Shown: piece after piece, positions 34,307 to 45,860 of the stretch
Position numbering within the stretch: position 1 is the first letter of the stretch
Layout: every line of letters begins with the position of its first letter
NCBI GenBank assembly: GCA_003991915.1
Contig: RQTK01000058.1
Coordinates: forward strand, 406,423 to 470,422
Origin: Elysia chlorotica
Lineage: Eukaryota > Mollusca > Gastropoda > Plakobranchidae
Length of the DNA: 64,000 nt
Direction: 5' to 3'
Notes under the pieces: model-generated
The model's database searches: none
The model's input: the letters and a program-made list of their open reading frames with translations, nothing else
What the model was told of the DNA's origin: nothing
Made by a program: the position numbers and the translations under genes

Positions 34307-35732
34307 AACTCATCTTCCTCACCATACTCCTTTTTCCCTACTCCTTTGCAACCTCTTCGTGCTACTCTTACTACGCTCTCCTTTCCTACCCCTCGTTCTA
34401 CTAATACTACTACTCCTACAACCTCTGGCTGTATCCTCCTCCTCCTCTTACTTCTCCTTCTATTCCTCTTCTCTTCCCCTCTTCCTATTCCTCCTCCTTC
34501 TCCTACTATTATGCCTCCTCCTTCTTCTACTATTAAGCCTCCTCCTTCTAAATCTACTTTCTCTCCTACTCCTGGGGAGCAAGCTGGCTCAAGTGGTAAA
34601 GCATTGGTCTCCAGATCGGAAAGTCTGCGGTTCGAATTCCACAATCAGTCAACAATTTTTTTTTCCCAATATTGTCCCATACTGGTTGAGTCTGTCTCAG
34701 TTAAAAACGTTGGGGCACAAAGTCACCCCCGATGTACGGTAAATTATGCATCAGTTCTTTGTCTATTTAAAATGTTGGGGCACCTTTGATGCACAAATAT
34801 GATAGTACAACACGATGTACGGATAGGGTTAAAAAAAATTCTGTAGGAACTACAGAATTGTTATGGCTTATCTTACCTATCATTAATATAATATATGATA
34901 TATGCATTGCTAAAAATATTTGTGAAGTACGTTTTAAATAACATAGAGCAATGAGAATTGATATTTCAGTATGTCTTTATTCAAATGAATATATTTTTAA
35001 TCGTATACATAATTTATTTTTCTTTCCAGAAAAAAAGAACTTTATGTGCACAAATTTGCTCCTAATAGGAAAGTGTTACCAACATCTTCATAATAAAGAG
35101 AAAGCAGTTGAGTTTTTACACCTTGCAGCTGAATATGAAGTAAAGACTCCCGATGATAAGGATGTAAGTGATCACTTTCTACCCCATGCCTTTCATTGGA
35201 GGTGATCTGATCTATTTATACACTTGGCTGTAACAAAATTAAGCATTTCAAATACTTGTGAGTTCAACCAGTGTATTAAATTGACAGATTTGGATTTAAA
35301 CAAACCATTATAGGTGCCCAAACATAATTTCCTGGTAAACTTTTTTTTATTAGGTACTTAGTAGCTAAATATGAAATTCTTATGAATAGTTAATCTAAAG
35401 GTATGAACTAAAGACTCACTGCTTAGTCTTTTGCACACATATGTTCTAGGTGAAGATATTTTTGTTTTTAAGAATGATTCAAAGCAGAAACTGGACTTGA
35501 ATAACATGTCATTAAACTTTTCTTTTCTTTTAATGTAAATAATTTTATTTCAAATATTCATTTGGTAAATACATTTTCCCCTCCAATCAAAATATGCCCC
35601 GAAACCTATTGAGAATATAATGCTAATGTTATCATTATTATTTTATTTTTTTGTTCTTTTCTTTTTCAGTCAAAGCATGAAGCTAGAGAGCTATTAAAAC
35701 ACATGGGGCATGGGCATTTGATCCAGCATTGA
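29004..35732 (+). CDS. RMDN1: Regulator of microtubule dynamics protein 1-like (RMDN/FAM82 family)
   Basis: Seven exons with consistent phases: 29004 (or 29006)-29147, 29402-29562, 29934-30023, 30282-30425, 31206-31236, 35030-35163 and 35670-35732 (TGA), 254 residues. The encoded helical TPR-like repeats match human RMDN1 in order: VIEEADKLYLSLEINKLYDL; DIQWRLARVTHDKAKYEKD; WYGALLHFTTEGIGLKHKIK with TAYKVREHFD; RALELDPNDYISMHSIGYWC with FVFAERPWYQRKIASALFEA; then NLLLIGKCYQHLHNKEKAVE. The best-kept motif is IGYWC.FAE.PWYQRKIA. Human RMDN1 has 314 residues; about 60 N-terminal residues (leader and membrane segment) are not covered here, so the first exon remains to be placed. RMDN proteins associate with microtubules and mitochondria. 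The intron 31237-35029 carries an antisense SINE, another SINE and a polypyrimidine-filled TTAA element. Confidence 0.9.
30598..30652. repeat. (CT)n microsatellite
   Basis: A run of about 27 CT units in an RMDN intron, about 170 bp after an exon. Confidence 0.97.
30950..31080 (-). repeat. tRNA-derived SINE, 3' part, reverse orientation
   Basis: On the minus strand it reads through CTGTCTCGTGTGTGGCAGCA to the terminal GACGTTGGACGTTAAAC, matching the tail of the SINE at 22812-23070. It shares CACTATATAGGCTA with the copy at 1481. It lies in an RMDN intron about 130 bp before a 31-bp exon. Confidence 0.75.
32395..32590 (+). repeat. Probable SINE, unclassified
   Basis: A tRNA-like start (TAGCTGGCCTACCTGCTTGAGTGCTGGGCTTCTA) with a B-box-like CCTAGTTTGGGCCC, then a GC-richer body (GGTCGTCCGATGGCCAGCCTGGGTGTGGCACGGGCGAC) quite unlike the AT-rich intron around it. 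The family is not recognised. Confidence 0.4.
33690..34575. repeat. Polypyrimidine CTC/CTA tract with (CTA)n core
   Basis: Nearly 900 bp in which the plus strand is dominated by CTCCT, ACTCCT and CTACTACTA words. The purest (CTA)n run is about 34190-34310. Purines are rare, giving strong strand asymmetry. Confidence 0.95.
34577..34645 (+). repeat. tRNA-like SINE head inside the TTAA element
   Basis: GCTGGCTCAAGTGGTAAAGC resembles an A box, and GCGGTTCGAATTCCAC contains a B box, at the spacing of a tRNA. The flanks do not form an acceptor stem, so it is a tRNA-derived repeat and not a tRNA gene. Confidence 0.5.
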
Positions 35733-36300
35733 TATTTACCTCAAGATTACAGGACCAGCTATTTATCACTGTCTAATTTTAGCTCTTTATATGTTATGTA
35801 TTTGGAGTTCTACAAGGATTAATTTTGAAAATTCAGCCACAAAAATGTTTTCAGATTCTCATTTTCATTATGTTGAAAGCTATCTAAAATATATACAACT
35901 GTTATTTTGTTTTGTTTTGTTTTCTTAAGTATATACAAAAATTTTACATGCTTAATTCTAGTCAAGAATTTACTCATTTTGTTTGCTTCAAAAGTAAGTA
36001 AACATTAAAAATTTCAAAAACGATCATTATTAATGGATATAAGCATAAAATATTTCCATGTATCTTATTGTTGAAAATAGGGTTGAAGAAGTTTTGCATA
36101 ACTTTTACTACTACTCAAGAATGTTTACAGTCTTTCTTTGGTGTAGAGATCCATTGGACTTTTTTGTGTCTTGGTTGCAGAAAAGTTGATAAGGAAGTCT
36201 AACAGTTATCAGTGCTCTTTGGTCGATAAAGATATGAGTGAAAATAAAATGAAAAGTTCGAAAATAAGGAGAAGTTTTAATCTCAAATAAAATGTCATTT
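35733..36300 (+). promoter_or_regulatory. RMDN 3' UTR and candidate poly(A) signals
   Basis: After the TGA the sequence is AT-rich; AATAAA-type words occur at about 36243 and 36287. Which one is used cannot be told. Confidence 0.35.
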
Positions 36301-36753
36301 GCACAAAATCAACATCTGAAACTATGGGATAAATATCATGTAAATATAAACACTATCAAAACGAATAAAAGCATTATATTTTATATACATGTAGGCCTAC
36401 ATGTATACAATTTCAATTACTGTGGAGAAGAACATAAAAAATGGGACACGACTCAGTATATTTGAATATTATCATAGGTTGCTTTCCTTGATTATATTAT
36501 ATATAGTCGTCTGACGTCCGTGTGAAAACAAGGAGTGGGTGAGGAGGGGTGCGACAGCTTTAGTTCTAGTGATGGCTCGGTACTTTTGATTTTATCATTA
36601 TCAAGTACCCAGACAGGCACTCAAGTAGAGCGTGTGGAATAATAAATCGGGAGAAGGAAAGGAGAAAGATGTGGCTAGTCAGAAAGCCTCTGTGTTCTGC
36701 GTGTTACACCTTGGCAGACACGCACACAATGAGTGATGAGCGCACATCACGCT

Positions 36754-36825
<72 letters not shown>

Positions 36826-39800
36826 ACTCTCACTCTCTTCCTCTCTCTCTCTCGCTCTGTTTTTCATTCTTTTTTGTCTCTTGGCTGTAATTTATCTCTC
36901 TCCCTATCTCAGTCTGTGTGTGTGTGTGTCTGTCTCACTCTCTCACTCTCTCTGTCTCTCTCTATGTGTCTTTCTCTGTCTCTTTCTTTCACTCTCTTTC
37001 TCTCGGGGCTCCATTTCACCTTTGCCGTTCTAGATCTATATCTTTATTTCATCAATATACTGCACAGTGCATTATACAACAAGGCGACTAATCAAACTGA
37101 AAAGTGGGACGAGAAGTGTAACGACTGCTTGGGTTTTAGAGTTAGTAGTGCCATTCCTGTTGATTGTGTAATTATATAGTCACACTGTACATAGACAGGC
37201 GCTCAGGGGACGTGGGCTGTGCATAATGAATTGGACTAATGAGTGTAAGGAGGGAGAAGTGGGACAGACCTGAGAGGCTTTTTATTAGCTGGCTGTGCAG
37301 CATTCTATGTCACACTCGCTGCCTGTGTTATTAAGCTCTGTCTATTCAAGGTGCCATTGTAGCAGAAAGAGAGCTTATGAATTTTTACTAAGGTTTTAAC
37401 TTTAGAAAAAGGGGGCGTGGGGAAAGTGTCTTTACACCCGTAGGTGCCATTACCACACTAGCTGTTATATATGAATGGGACTGTAGATGGATTTCTCTTA
37501 CTACAATTATAAATTATGCTTTTTGTGTCATGATCATTTTCTTCTCTTTTTCCTTCCCTTTTTTGTGTTCGTTTGTTCAGATCATTCATACAAAACTTTC
37601 CAATAGTCAGCTCAACGTCAAAGTTTCGGCTGTTATTTTTCTCCCACTAACAAAACTTTTAAAAATAAGTGGGGTCACAGCCACAATAAGTGCCTCAGTC
37701 TGTTGTTGTTGTTTTTTTATCTCTCTGTCAGCAGTTTTAATTTTAACTCAACCATTTTTTTCTCTCAAAATCAATCATCAGTTATTTTTGTTTTATAAAT
37801 GATGGTTATATTTATTATAAAAGTTTTTAAAATTTTCTCGCTTAGACAACGAATGATGCTTGTACTTCAATATTACGACTTTAACCCTCATCTGAGCAAA
37901 TTTTTGTTATTTTTGCCCAGAAAGTTCTTTCATAGCTAGCTTGATGCTGATAAAAAGTAAGATCTCAATAAGTGAAAAATTATTATGCACCTTAGGATAT
38001 TAGTATACGGTAGTTATGAACTAAGTATTAAACAAACTTTTCTTTTAAGGGGACATGTTATACTTTAATTTCTCCTTTCCCTCCCTTGTCAGACATGTTA
38101 TTTCCCTCCACTGTTAGACTTGTTAAAGTCAGAAACGAAGTTGGACAAATGAATCTTTTTAGTGTTTGTAGAACTGAATTGTTTCTCACTGACAAATTAA
38201 TAATAACTTCTACTAGGTAGAGAATTAATCCTGCACTTGTTATCCATTTGGATGTTAGGAAGCACTAACTAAGTCTTTCAAGATCAGAGTATGTGAAAAA
38301 GGTATGTTTTTTCCTCTTTAGTTATTGGAATGTATTAAGGTTTAACACCGACAGTTTAATCTTTTTCCTTTGTTTCCTTTTATCTTATTAGAGATTTTAA
38401 AATTGCCTTTATCGATTGAGGAATTTTTCTACATATCCTCAAAACATACCCACAGATCTGACACACTTTGCCAATAGATTGATCCATGTTGCACAATATT
38501 TTTCTTTATGTTTTGAAGAAAATTACTATTGTTGATTTTCAAGTTTTAAGAGTATTGCATCAAGCTTAAGATATAATGCACTATGTTAAGTTGGTATATA
38601 TATGTTCTCATCTCACTATTTAAATGGATGAACACCATGTCTTCAATTTTATGAGCTGATATGACCAATTTATCCATATAGCTTTTAGTTACATAATACA
38701 ACATGCACTATAATGTAACACTTGCTCATTGATGTGAGTAATCAATGTCTAAAACAGGATGCAAGTACGTTTCTTAAAACTTTTCATATTGAATTGTCTT
38801 ATTTAACATTGCTGTGTCCAGTTCAGAAGTTTTCATCAAGCTTTTTATAATGTATTTGTCACAAAATGTACAAAGCTCTCAACCTGAAAAAGAAAAAATT
38901 AATTAGCTTAAGCAAACAATCACTACTTGATTTAATGCAAGTAATTAAATTTATTTATAGCTGATATTAAGGATGATTATATTTTTTATGCAGATGTTGA
39001 TGTAGAGATCTAGAGATTTCAGTGATTAAAAAAAATAGAAAAGGATGAATCTCACTGATGGCATGACCAAATCAAGAAATCATGTGTGCATTAAGGCAGT
39101 TGGAACATTTTAAGTCTAGTTATATATCAAAATAAGGGTAATTAAACGTAATATTCAACAAATGATTTATATAGTGATATGGGCTTTAGATAAAATTTAC
39201 ATCAGTGCAGAATCTTGGACATAAAGTATTACTTGGAATTTGGATTCAGCAAACTAGCTCATTTATTTTGAATATGTTAGTTGAAGTCTAGGGTGCCAAT
39301 TTATTGTCAATCTTGTACCTCCAACTATCAGGATCACAATCCAGCTCCTCCTCCCCACACTGCCCATTCTCACTACACACTGTACAAGTAATGGCGGCAA
39401 TTGTTTTTCTATCTGGCACATGTATGCTGATCTTCAACATGAGGAGCAGTTGTTGAATACTATTCCTCTCCTCCCTCAACTATCTGCTAACCATTCCTCA
39501 CTCTTTGGCTTTTCCTTTTTATTTAAATGTTTACCTATGGTAGAACTATAAAACCTGAGAAAGCTGAAGTAGAGAAATTGCAGAATTTTTTCCGTTTGCT
39601 GTATACAGTATATACATGTACTTTAAGTCCAAGTTTGCTGGGCTTAAGGTGTACTGTGTACCTTTTAAAGCCAATATTCTGTATAGGAATTCCAAAATAG
39701 AGACTGAAGCTAAAAAAGTCAATAAGTTATGACCTATGATTTATAATTTTTACTCTTTGAAAAATGTATTAAGGCATATTAATGCACTTTTATATTAAAT

Positions 39801-42800
39801 ACTAAATTTTAAAATTGCACAAAAATATATTTTTATACTTATACGATTGCATTCATATTATTGATTAATATCTCATAAAGCTAAATTGTTTATTTAAAAT
39901 TATTTTTGTCATTAAAAATAAGTAATACCTTACAAATGCTTCTCATAAGTCATGTAGGAATTGTATTTTGAAATTACTTCAATTATCAAAGAGATGAAAA
40001 ATCTAATGCTTCCTTTGGACATTTTGATGATGCATGTTACTGTCGTGTTGACAAGATTTTACATTTCAACACATCTGTAAATCCTAAGAGCATCTTGTTA
40101 TGAATTTTGTCTAGGTTCTAGGCATAAACCTCAGCCATCGTTTTTCTAACATATTGGAATAAACGTTTTCTTTCAAATGCCTTGAAAAAAAAAATTATTT
40201 GAAATGTTAGGAATGATCACCTCCTTTGTATTATAAAATATGTAGTGGTAAAGAGAAAGGCATTTTTCTTTTGATTGACTGTGAAATTGCCTTTTAAACT
40301 AGATTTACATACACATGTAGCTGCTAGGATGGCACTTGTGGTTGATGCTTTTAAATTATTGACTCTATTAGTTGTTTTTTTTTTTTAATAAATATTCATA
40401 GTGGAAAAGGATGTGGGGTGGGGGGGTTCTGTTGTCATTTTGTTTAATCTTCAGCAAGCTTAACCCCAGATTTTTTATTGATGGACTAAGGAAGGGGGGG
40501 GATGGTTTTCACTTTGACACCTTTCCATGAAAAAACAAAATGTATTTTGCCCTTCAGTAACTGAAAGTTTATAATTATTAGTTTGTTCCTGTTTTTCTAT
40601 TGTGATATTATTATAGTAAGTTTTAGACATGAATCGATTCACTGCCTTAACCTATTTCAGCTTATTAATCCAGTTCGCAAAGAATTATCTTACTTTTGTA
40701 TCATACAATTTTAGCAATTTACTAATTATACCACCAATTTTTGTTTTGTGTTTCTTGCAACTATTTTTCTTTAAGAGAAATTTTATGTATCATACTATTG
40801 TACTAGATTCTATCATTCGAAAGGAAATGGACTGTTATGATCAAATTGTCTCTATGTCTATCATGCCTTAACAGCTCAGGCTGTACCTAAATTTCCGTTG
40901 TGCACAAATGCCTACATGAGCCTATAACATAACTTGTCCAACTTGTGAGTCAAAAAAGATGTACTGTGGCACCTTTTAATTTATTTTCTATTTAGTTATG
41001 TTGAACTATTGAGGGAAGCATTGACTCTTTGCCCAAGTGTTCAAATGCTTGTAACATAATCATCATTTTTATCTGTTTTTTTTTCAATAATGCATCATCA
41101 CTGGCTTCCATTATGTATCTTTCAAACATACTCTCTTGAAAATAATGATTTCTTCAAGGGTAAACTTTCTGTAAATCATTTGGATATCATTTTTTTGTTT
41201 TGTTCAGAACATTTCCCACTGATCTGTTCTAATATGTAATACTTTGATGGTAAATGATAATTTCAATCTACCTTTTAAACTTCCTTGTGCCCTTAATTTT
41301 AAGAGCCAGCAGGCAACCCTCCCCCCTCCCCCAAATAAAACATAAAATGGAAGCTCTGGTCTAGCTAGTATAAATAAGGCATAGATTGATTTATTTGTAT
41401 TGAACTTAATTATAGATGTGTCAGCTGTTTTTTGATTATAGAACTGATGAGAATTACCACCAAACTGAACGTAGAAAAAGGGAGAAGTTAATAAGCACTT
41501 TACATTTTGATTTTCTTTTTAATGTGTATAAAAAAAAACTATAGAGATTAATGCCTATTCATGTCTAAAAATTTCATATCAATTTTTGCTAAAAATCTCA
41601 GGACCAATTCAGCTTATTTTGAAATTACATAGTCATTTTTTTAAGTTAAAAGTTTTTAAAAGTACATGTAATTTATTTCAACAGCTTTTATAACACAATT
41701 TTGTCTTGCATCTTATCTACTTTCCCAGTTTTACCAAATATTTTAACAGATATGACATTGTCTCGTAATACATATGAGATTCATTGTAATTTTATTTTTA
41801 TTGAAATTTCTTTTTTCTGTTGGCTTTAATTCCATGTCTGACAAATACATTTTACCGTTTTCTTGCTTTTACGGCTCTTATAATGCCAAACATATTGGTT
41901 CTCTAGATCAGAGAGCCAAGCTCTCTTTATGGGTTTAATGTTGCCTACCTTTGTTCCTCGGGAGGATCCTATATAAGGTAGCATGTGTATTTTTTCATGT
42001 TCCACGTGTTGTATAGCATTAGATCTCAAAAGGAAAAACACACAAGTTTTAAATTAATATCGTGTAAATTTTATACGCATACTGAGCGCATGGTGTACTT
42101 GAAGATCTTTTTTTTTTTTCATAATTTCTAAGATGTTTTAACTTGTGGTGAAAAAGTAAAGATTGTCTGTCTCAGTTTAAAATCAGTGTGTCTAACTTTT
42201 TTAGAACTTTATTAAGAATTACTCAGGAAAGTTTATTACTTATGGACCACCAAGACATGATTGAAATTCATCTTTTACAAAGTTAACTTTCTACTGCCCA
42301 ATCAAAGTTTATAAATTTTTTCAATGTCCTGCATTGCACTAGAGACAATAGTAAATGAAAATGAAAATATAAACTGGTCTTTGATCTTAGATTCAAGCAC
42401 CAAAGACCCAATAATGAAAGAATACTAATAAAACTTTACATCTTGTCTTTCTTTGTGTTAATGTGTTAAATTTAATATGTAGTACCCGTGTTGCTGTCTT
42501 TGAAAATTGCATTTTATTTCGTTCCCATGCATGACTTACATCAAGTCCAATCAGTGACAGTTGCTTATATTGTGTAAAAAGGTGTTTATCAATAGGACAA
42601 AACATTTTATGAGCAATAGCACAAAATTGGACAGTCATGAAGAGGTGCATGCAATTGCAAAACACTTCAAGCTGCTTTATAATGGTTAAGTTTTATTTTT
42701 TTTTTCTCTAAATTAAGGATTTTAATATCCAGTGCGTTAAGAAAATGAACGATCACTGGTTATACAGCTTCAGGTTTTATGGCATTTGCTGTCTGCCTTT

Positions 42801-43080
42801 TGTTGATTCAATAGGGCTCAGGAAAGAATATAGTTATATGGGGAAATGGTTGGAAAGAACCCAGAGTACTATCATTCTAATTGCGTTTAAGGAATTATGT
42901 AATAAGTTAGGTCCATATTTAAATTATTTGCCAGGATTCTGGATAAACTTAATATATGCACAGAAGTTACATAAACAGTAACAACTGTACATCCGCCTAG
43001 AAATAGAAGCTCGTGTTATAAATACTGTACCTTTTTGCAAACCTGGGACTGGGAGACAAGGAGATCCTTGCCCTCTCCTA
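36301..43080. other. Long AT-rich intergenic stretch
   Basis: Apart from the CT-rich tract at 36752-37005, I see no exon with splice support, no RNA gene and no transposon with recognisable protein motifs. All open frames are short and biased toward F, L, I, K and S, as expected for AT-rich non-coding DNA. Confidence 0.5.
36752..37005. repeat. (CT)n microsatellite and degenerate CT/TG-rich tail
   Basis: Nearly pure (CT)n from about 36753 to 36822, then a decayed pyrimidine-rich region with a (GT)n patch near 36915. Confidence 0.97.
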
Positions 43081-43102
43081 CCAGAGACCCTAATCCTCAC
43101 TC

Positions 43103-43117
43103 ACTCTCTTTCTCTCG

Positions 43118-43170
<53 letters not shown>
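43103..43170. repeat. (CT)n microsatellite
   Basis: CT dinucleotide array; a second shorter CT array with an (ATAC)n patch follows at 43415-43480. Confidence 0.97.
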
Positions 43171-43173
<3 letters not shown>

Positions 43174-43673
43174 ACAGGGGGTGGGGTAGCTCAGCCTATA
43201 TTCGCAAATATCCCATACGATTACAACGAATTTCTGCATTAGAATCTCAATCAAGTCCACCTTTTTCACCATTGCGTTTAGACACTTTTGATATAAATTT
43301 ACTTGCTGTGGCTTCACGTTCTGGTATCTTTGTTCTGTCTCTGTGTCCGTGAACCTAAAATTCTCCGATGATTGGCTTGAGGTATGTGCATGGAGGTTAA
43401 GATATCTGTGTATGTCTCTCTCTCTCTCTCCCTCTATCTCTCTCTCTCTCTCTCATACATACATACATACATTCATACACATATACTTTTTCTCCCTTTC
43501 CTTTGTCACTAAATTAACATATTTATTTGGAAACCTAGAAACGTAAACGAGAAGACAAACGTGTGCAACATAAAAAGTATGCTAGATTTGAAAAAGTAAT
43601 TAAAAATAAGTAATAATAAATGTCAACCCTAAACAGAAGAAAGTAAAAAAAAAAAAAATTTTATGGTTATAGG

Positions 43674-43674
<1 letters not shown>

Positions 43675-43718
<44 letters not shown>

Positions 43719-43760
43719 TTGTTGTTGTTGTTTGTGTTGTTGTTTTTATTATGTTACTAC

Positions 43761-43825
<65 letters not shown>

Positions 43826-43919
43826 ACCTGCATTATCAATCTATCTTGGAGTACTGACTTTAACGGTTCAAAGTATTCTTCTATTTATTATCATAGTAGT
43901 AGTAGTAGTAGTAGTAGTA
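43675..43919. repeat. Consecutive (GTT)n, (GTA)n and (AGT)n microsatellites
   Basis: A GTT array (43675-43742), a GTA array (about 43760-43826) and a short AGT array (about 43894-43918) lie within 250 bp. The last one abuts the left end of the MITE at 43920, so the MITE inserted into or beside a microsatellite. Confidence 0.97.
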
Positions 43920-44274
43920 AAGAAGCAATGGGTAGAATCTAGCCCAAGATTTACACTGCATAAAAGCTTAGATCTAGAAATCTAGATCTAGAAGACAGTT
44001 TAGTCTACTGTTTGTAAAGGTTCAGAGGCGTGTGTATTAATAACGTTCGACTTCCTGTAAAAGAGCGTTCGGTGAATCGGTGTTAAGTAGCGTTCGGTGA
44101 ATCGGTGTTTAGTTAGCGACGTCTCACTGTTGAATGCATCCCAACTTGCATAACAAAAACATTAGGTTATCCAATCTTAGCTAAGGCTATCGCTGTCTAG
44201 ATCTAGATCTAGATTTCTAGATCTAAGCTTTTATGCAGTGTAAATCTTGGGCTAGATTCTACCCATTGCTTCTT
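43920..44274. mobile_element. 355-bp TA-flanked MITE with perfect 73-bp inverted termini
   Basis: The left arm (43920-43992, starting AAGAAGCAATGGGTAGAATC) is the exact reverse complement of the right arm (44202-44274). A TA dinucleotide flanks both sides (43918-43919 and 44275-44276), suggesting a Tc1/mariner-type target site. The inner ends of the arms consist of TCTAGATC repeats. The 209-bp interior holds a direct repeat, GCGTTCGGTGAATCGGTGTT, at about 44062 and 44090. There is no coding capacity. Part of the interior (GTTTAGTCTACTGTTTGTAAAGGTTCAGAGG) recurs at about 45213. Confidence 0.8.
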
Positions 44275-44469
44275 TATAATTGTTGATTGGATTCCATTAA
44301 AAAAAAAACTCCTTAGAAAATAATTTAACTTGATACAGAATCAACGCCTTTATTCAAGATCTAGATCTAGATCTATCTGAATTTAACGATCGAGATTCTA
44401 AAAGATCTTCTAGAAAGCTTAGAGTTAGAGCTACTCAATTGAAGATAGGAGGAATTGCAAGCTAAGAAA

Positions 44470-45170
44470 ACCAGGTCAGTGGAGATTTCGGCCCTCATTG
44501 AGTTTTATTGTCCCTAGTCTGTGGGCGATCAAATGGGTAGGTGGGTGGAATTCAATCTATATGCGGGCACTCTTTGAGTTTTGTGGTCCCTACTGACCCT
44601 AGCCTGTGGGCGATCAAATCATGACAAATGGGTCGGTGGAGTTCAATGGACGAGTGGGTGGGATTCGATTACATCGGAGTCAATCAACCCGTGGAGACAG
44701 AGAGACAGAGTAATAGAGAAAGTTGAGCTGGTTGCTTCACATCAATTTTATATGTGATTGCATATTTATGTTAGTCCCAACCCCCCTTCCCCGCCCGCAT
44801 TGTATCCGTGTTTAAATAAACAGTAACAGTTGAATACAATCGAATCGCTCCTTGTCTTTTTTAATCAAGCAAATCATGCCAATACAACAACAAAAAGACA
44901 GCGAGTACAGCTGGCAGGTAATGAGGTATTCAATTTTTTTTGTTTATTTAGGCCTAAACAACAAAAAGATCTATATAGGGAGAACAGCTGGCAGGTATTG
45001 TATTCAATTTTAATCATCGAATTCAGTTCGCAGCTAAGGGACACCAAAACTCAAGGAGTGTCTCTCTCTCTCTCTCCATGGATTGGCTGACTCCGATATA
45101 ATCAAATCCCACCCATTCGCCTATTATAGGCACTCCATGATGACCACAGGTGCCTCGAGTCGCCGTGACA
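44470..45170. repeat. Complex repeat with tandem and inverted units
   Basis: Tandem parts: two units around 44495-44560 and 44575-44650 share GAGTTTTRTKGTCCCTA, CTGTGGGCGATCAAAT and GGGTNGGTGGANTTCAAT. Two units at 44885-44935 and 44955-45012 share AACAACAAAAAGA and CAGCTGGCAGGTA. Inverted part: 44640-44710 (GGGTGGGATTCGATTACATCGG, reading into GAGACAGAGAG) pairs with about 45058-45120. The whole may be a decayed hairpin-type transposon. Confidence 0.55.
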
Positions 45171-45204
45171 AAGAGATAGGGGAAGGATTTCTCTGATCTT
45201 ACAT

Positions 45205-45260
45205 GGCTGTGGTTTAGTATACTGTTTGTAAAGGTTCAGAGGCTTGTGTATGTTTTCCCC
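45205..45260 (+). repeat. Fragment matching the MITE interior
   Basis: TACTGTTTGTAAAGGTTCAGAGGCTTGTGTAT matches the MITE interior at about 44009-44040 with few differences, but without the terminal repeats. Confidence 0.6.
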
Positions 45261-45539
45261 CCCTCCTCTGCCCATTTGATATGTTCAATGCTCCCATAGA
45301 TCAGTATTATATCCCTAAAGAAGTTAGAATCACCATTTGGGGAAGTGAAAAATAATGTGTTATGTTAGCTTGACAAATAATTTTTTTTAAATGTATTTAT
45401 AATATCCAGCCCTGTTAAAACATGTGCTTAAATACTTGATACGAGGCCAAAAGTGAAAATGTGAATCCAATCTTGAGGTTAGATGCTAATAGTGATCTCT
45501 TTTTAGTTCAAATAAATTTGTTTGCTTGGTAACATTTTC

Positions 45540-45860
45540 ATCTACATGTATCAGTTTTTAAAAGCTTTATTTCTGGGTGTAGAAGTGGGATGTGAGTTGG
45601 TGTTTTCATCACTTTTTCTGTTTGGGTTCTTGTTGTGCCAGGAAGATGGCACTTATCTTTTAATTTTTGTGTCCTGTGCAGAACAGATTGGTGTTTAAGT
45701 CTGCTTTTTCCGTTCCATTTTTCCACAAGCGCTTTTGTTTCATTATTATCGGGCATTCTGAGACATCATTCTGTGAGTTCTAATGCTGCTTTTTCTCTGC
45801 GCAAACTCAAGGGCTCAAGATTGGTTAATGGTTTGGATTTCACATGCTGCTGTTGGAGTT
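45540..45860 (-). mobile_element. Decayed LINE-like coding fragment
   Basis: On the minus strand the frame reads SLRREKAALELTE, a stop, then MPDNNETKALVEKWNGKSRL, KHQSVLHRTQKLKDKCHLPG and TTRTQ. The block 'L..RRE.AALELTE....MP......LVEKW....RLK..SVLHRTQ.L...HLPG' resembles a segment I associate with the post-RT region of invertebrate non-LTR retrotransposons. The identification comes from pattern memory and is tentative. Further protein-like minus-strand text (KYIPDRGILIADDSLGGLEE) occurs near 46490-46555. Confidence 0.4.

Larger units (their letters stand above)
33452..34832. mobile_element. TTAA-flanked non-autonomous piggyBac-like element filled with polypyrimidine repeats
   Basis: The left end is TTAA then (A)CCCTATCCGTACATGGGAAG; the right end, reverse-complemented, is TTAA then CCCTATCCGTACATCGTG. 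TTAA target duplications and termini beginning CCCT are hallmarks of piggyBac-type DNA transposons. A second element with the same ends lies at 56595-57130. Near the right side a second terminus-like block (CACAAAGTCACCCCCGATGTACGG at about 34717-34740) suggests a nested or duplicated end. The interior is a CTC/CTA-rich tract (33690-34575) with a pure (CTA)n core, then a tRNA-like piece (34577-34645). No transposase is encoded; the long frames of L, Y, S or T residues are microsatellite artefacts. Confidence 0.75.

Noticed and set aside
34577-34650. A tRNA gene
   Set aside because: A and B boxes are present but the acceptor and anticodon stems do not pair; better read as a tRNA-derived repeat.
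33638-34789. Long leucine-, tyrosine- or serine-rich open frames
   Set aside because: Frames through a CTA/CTC polypyrimidine tract; every frame is open because stop codons cannot form in such sequence.
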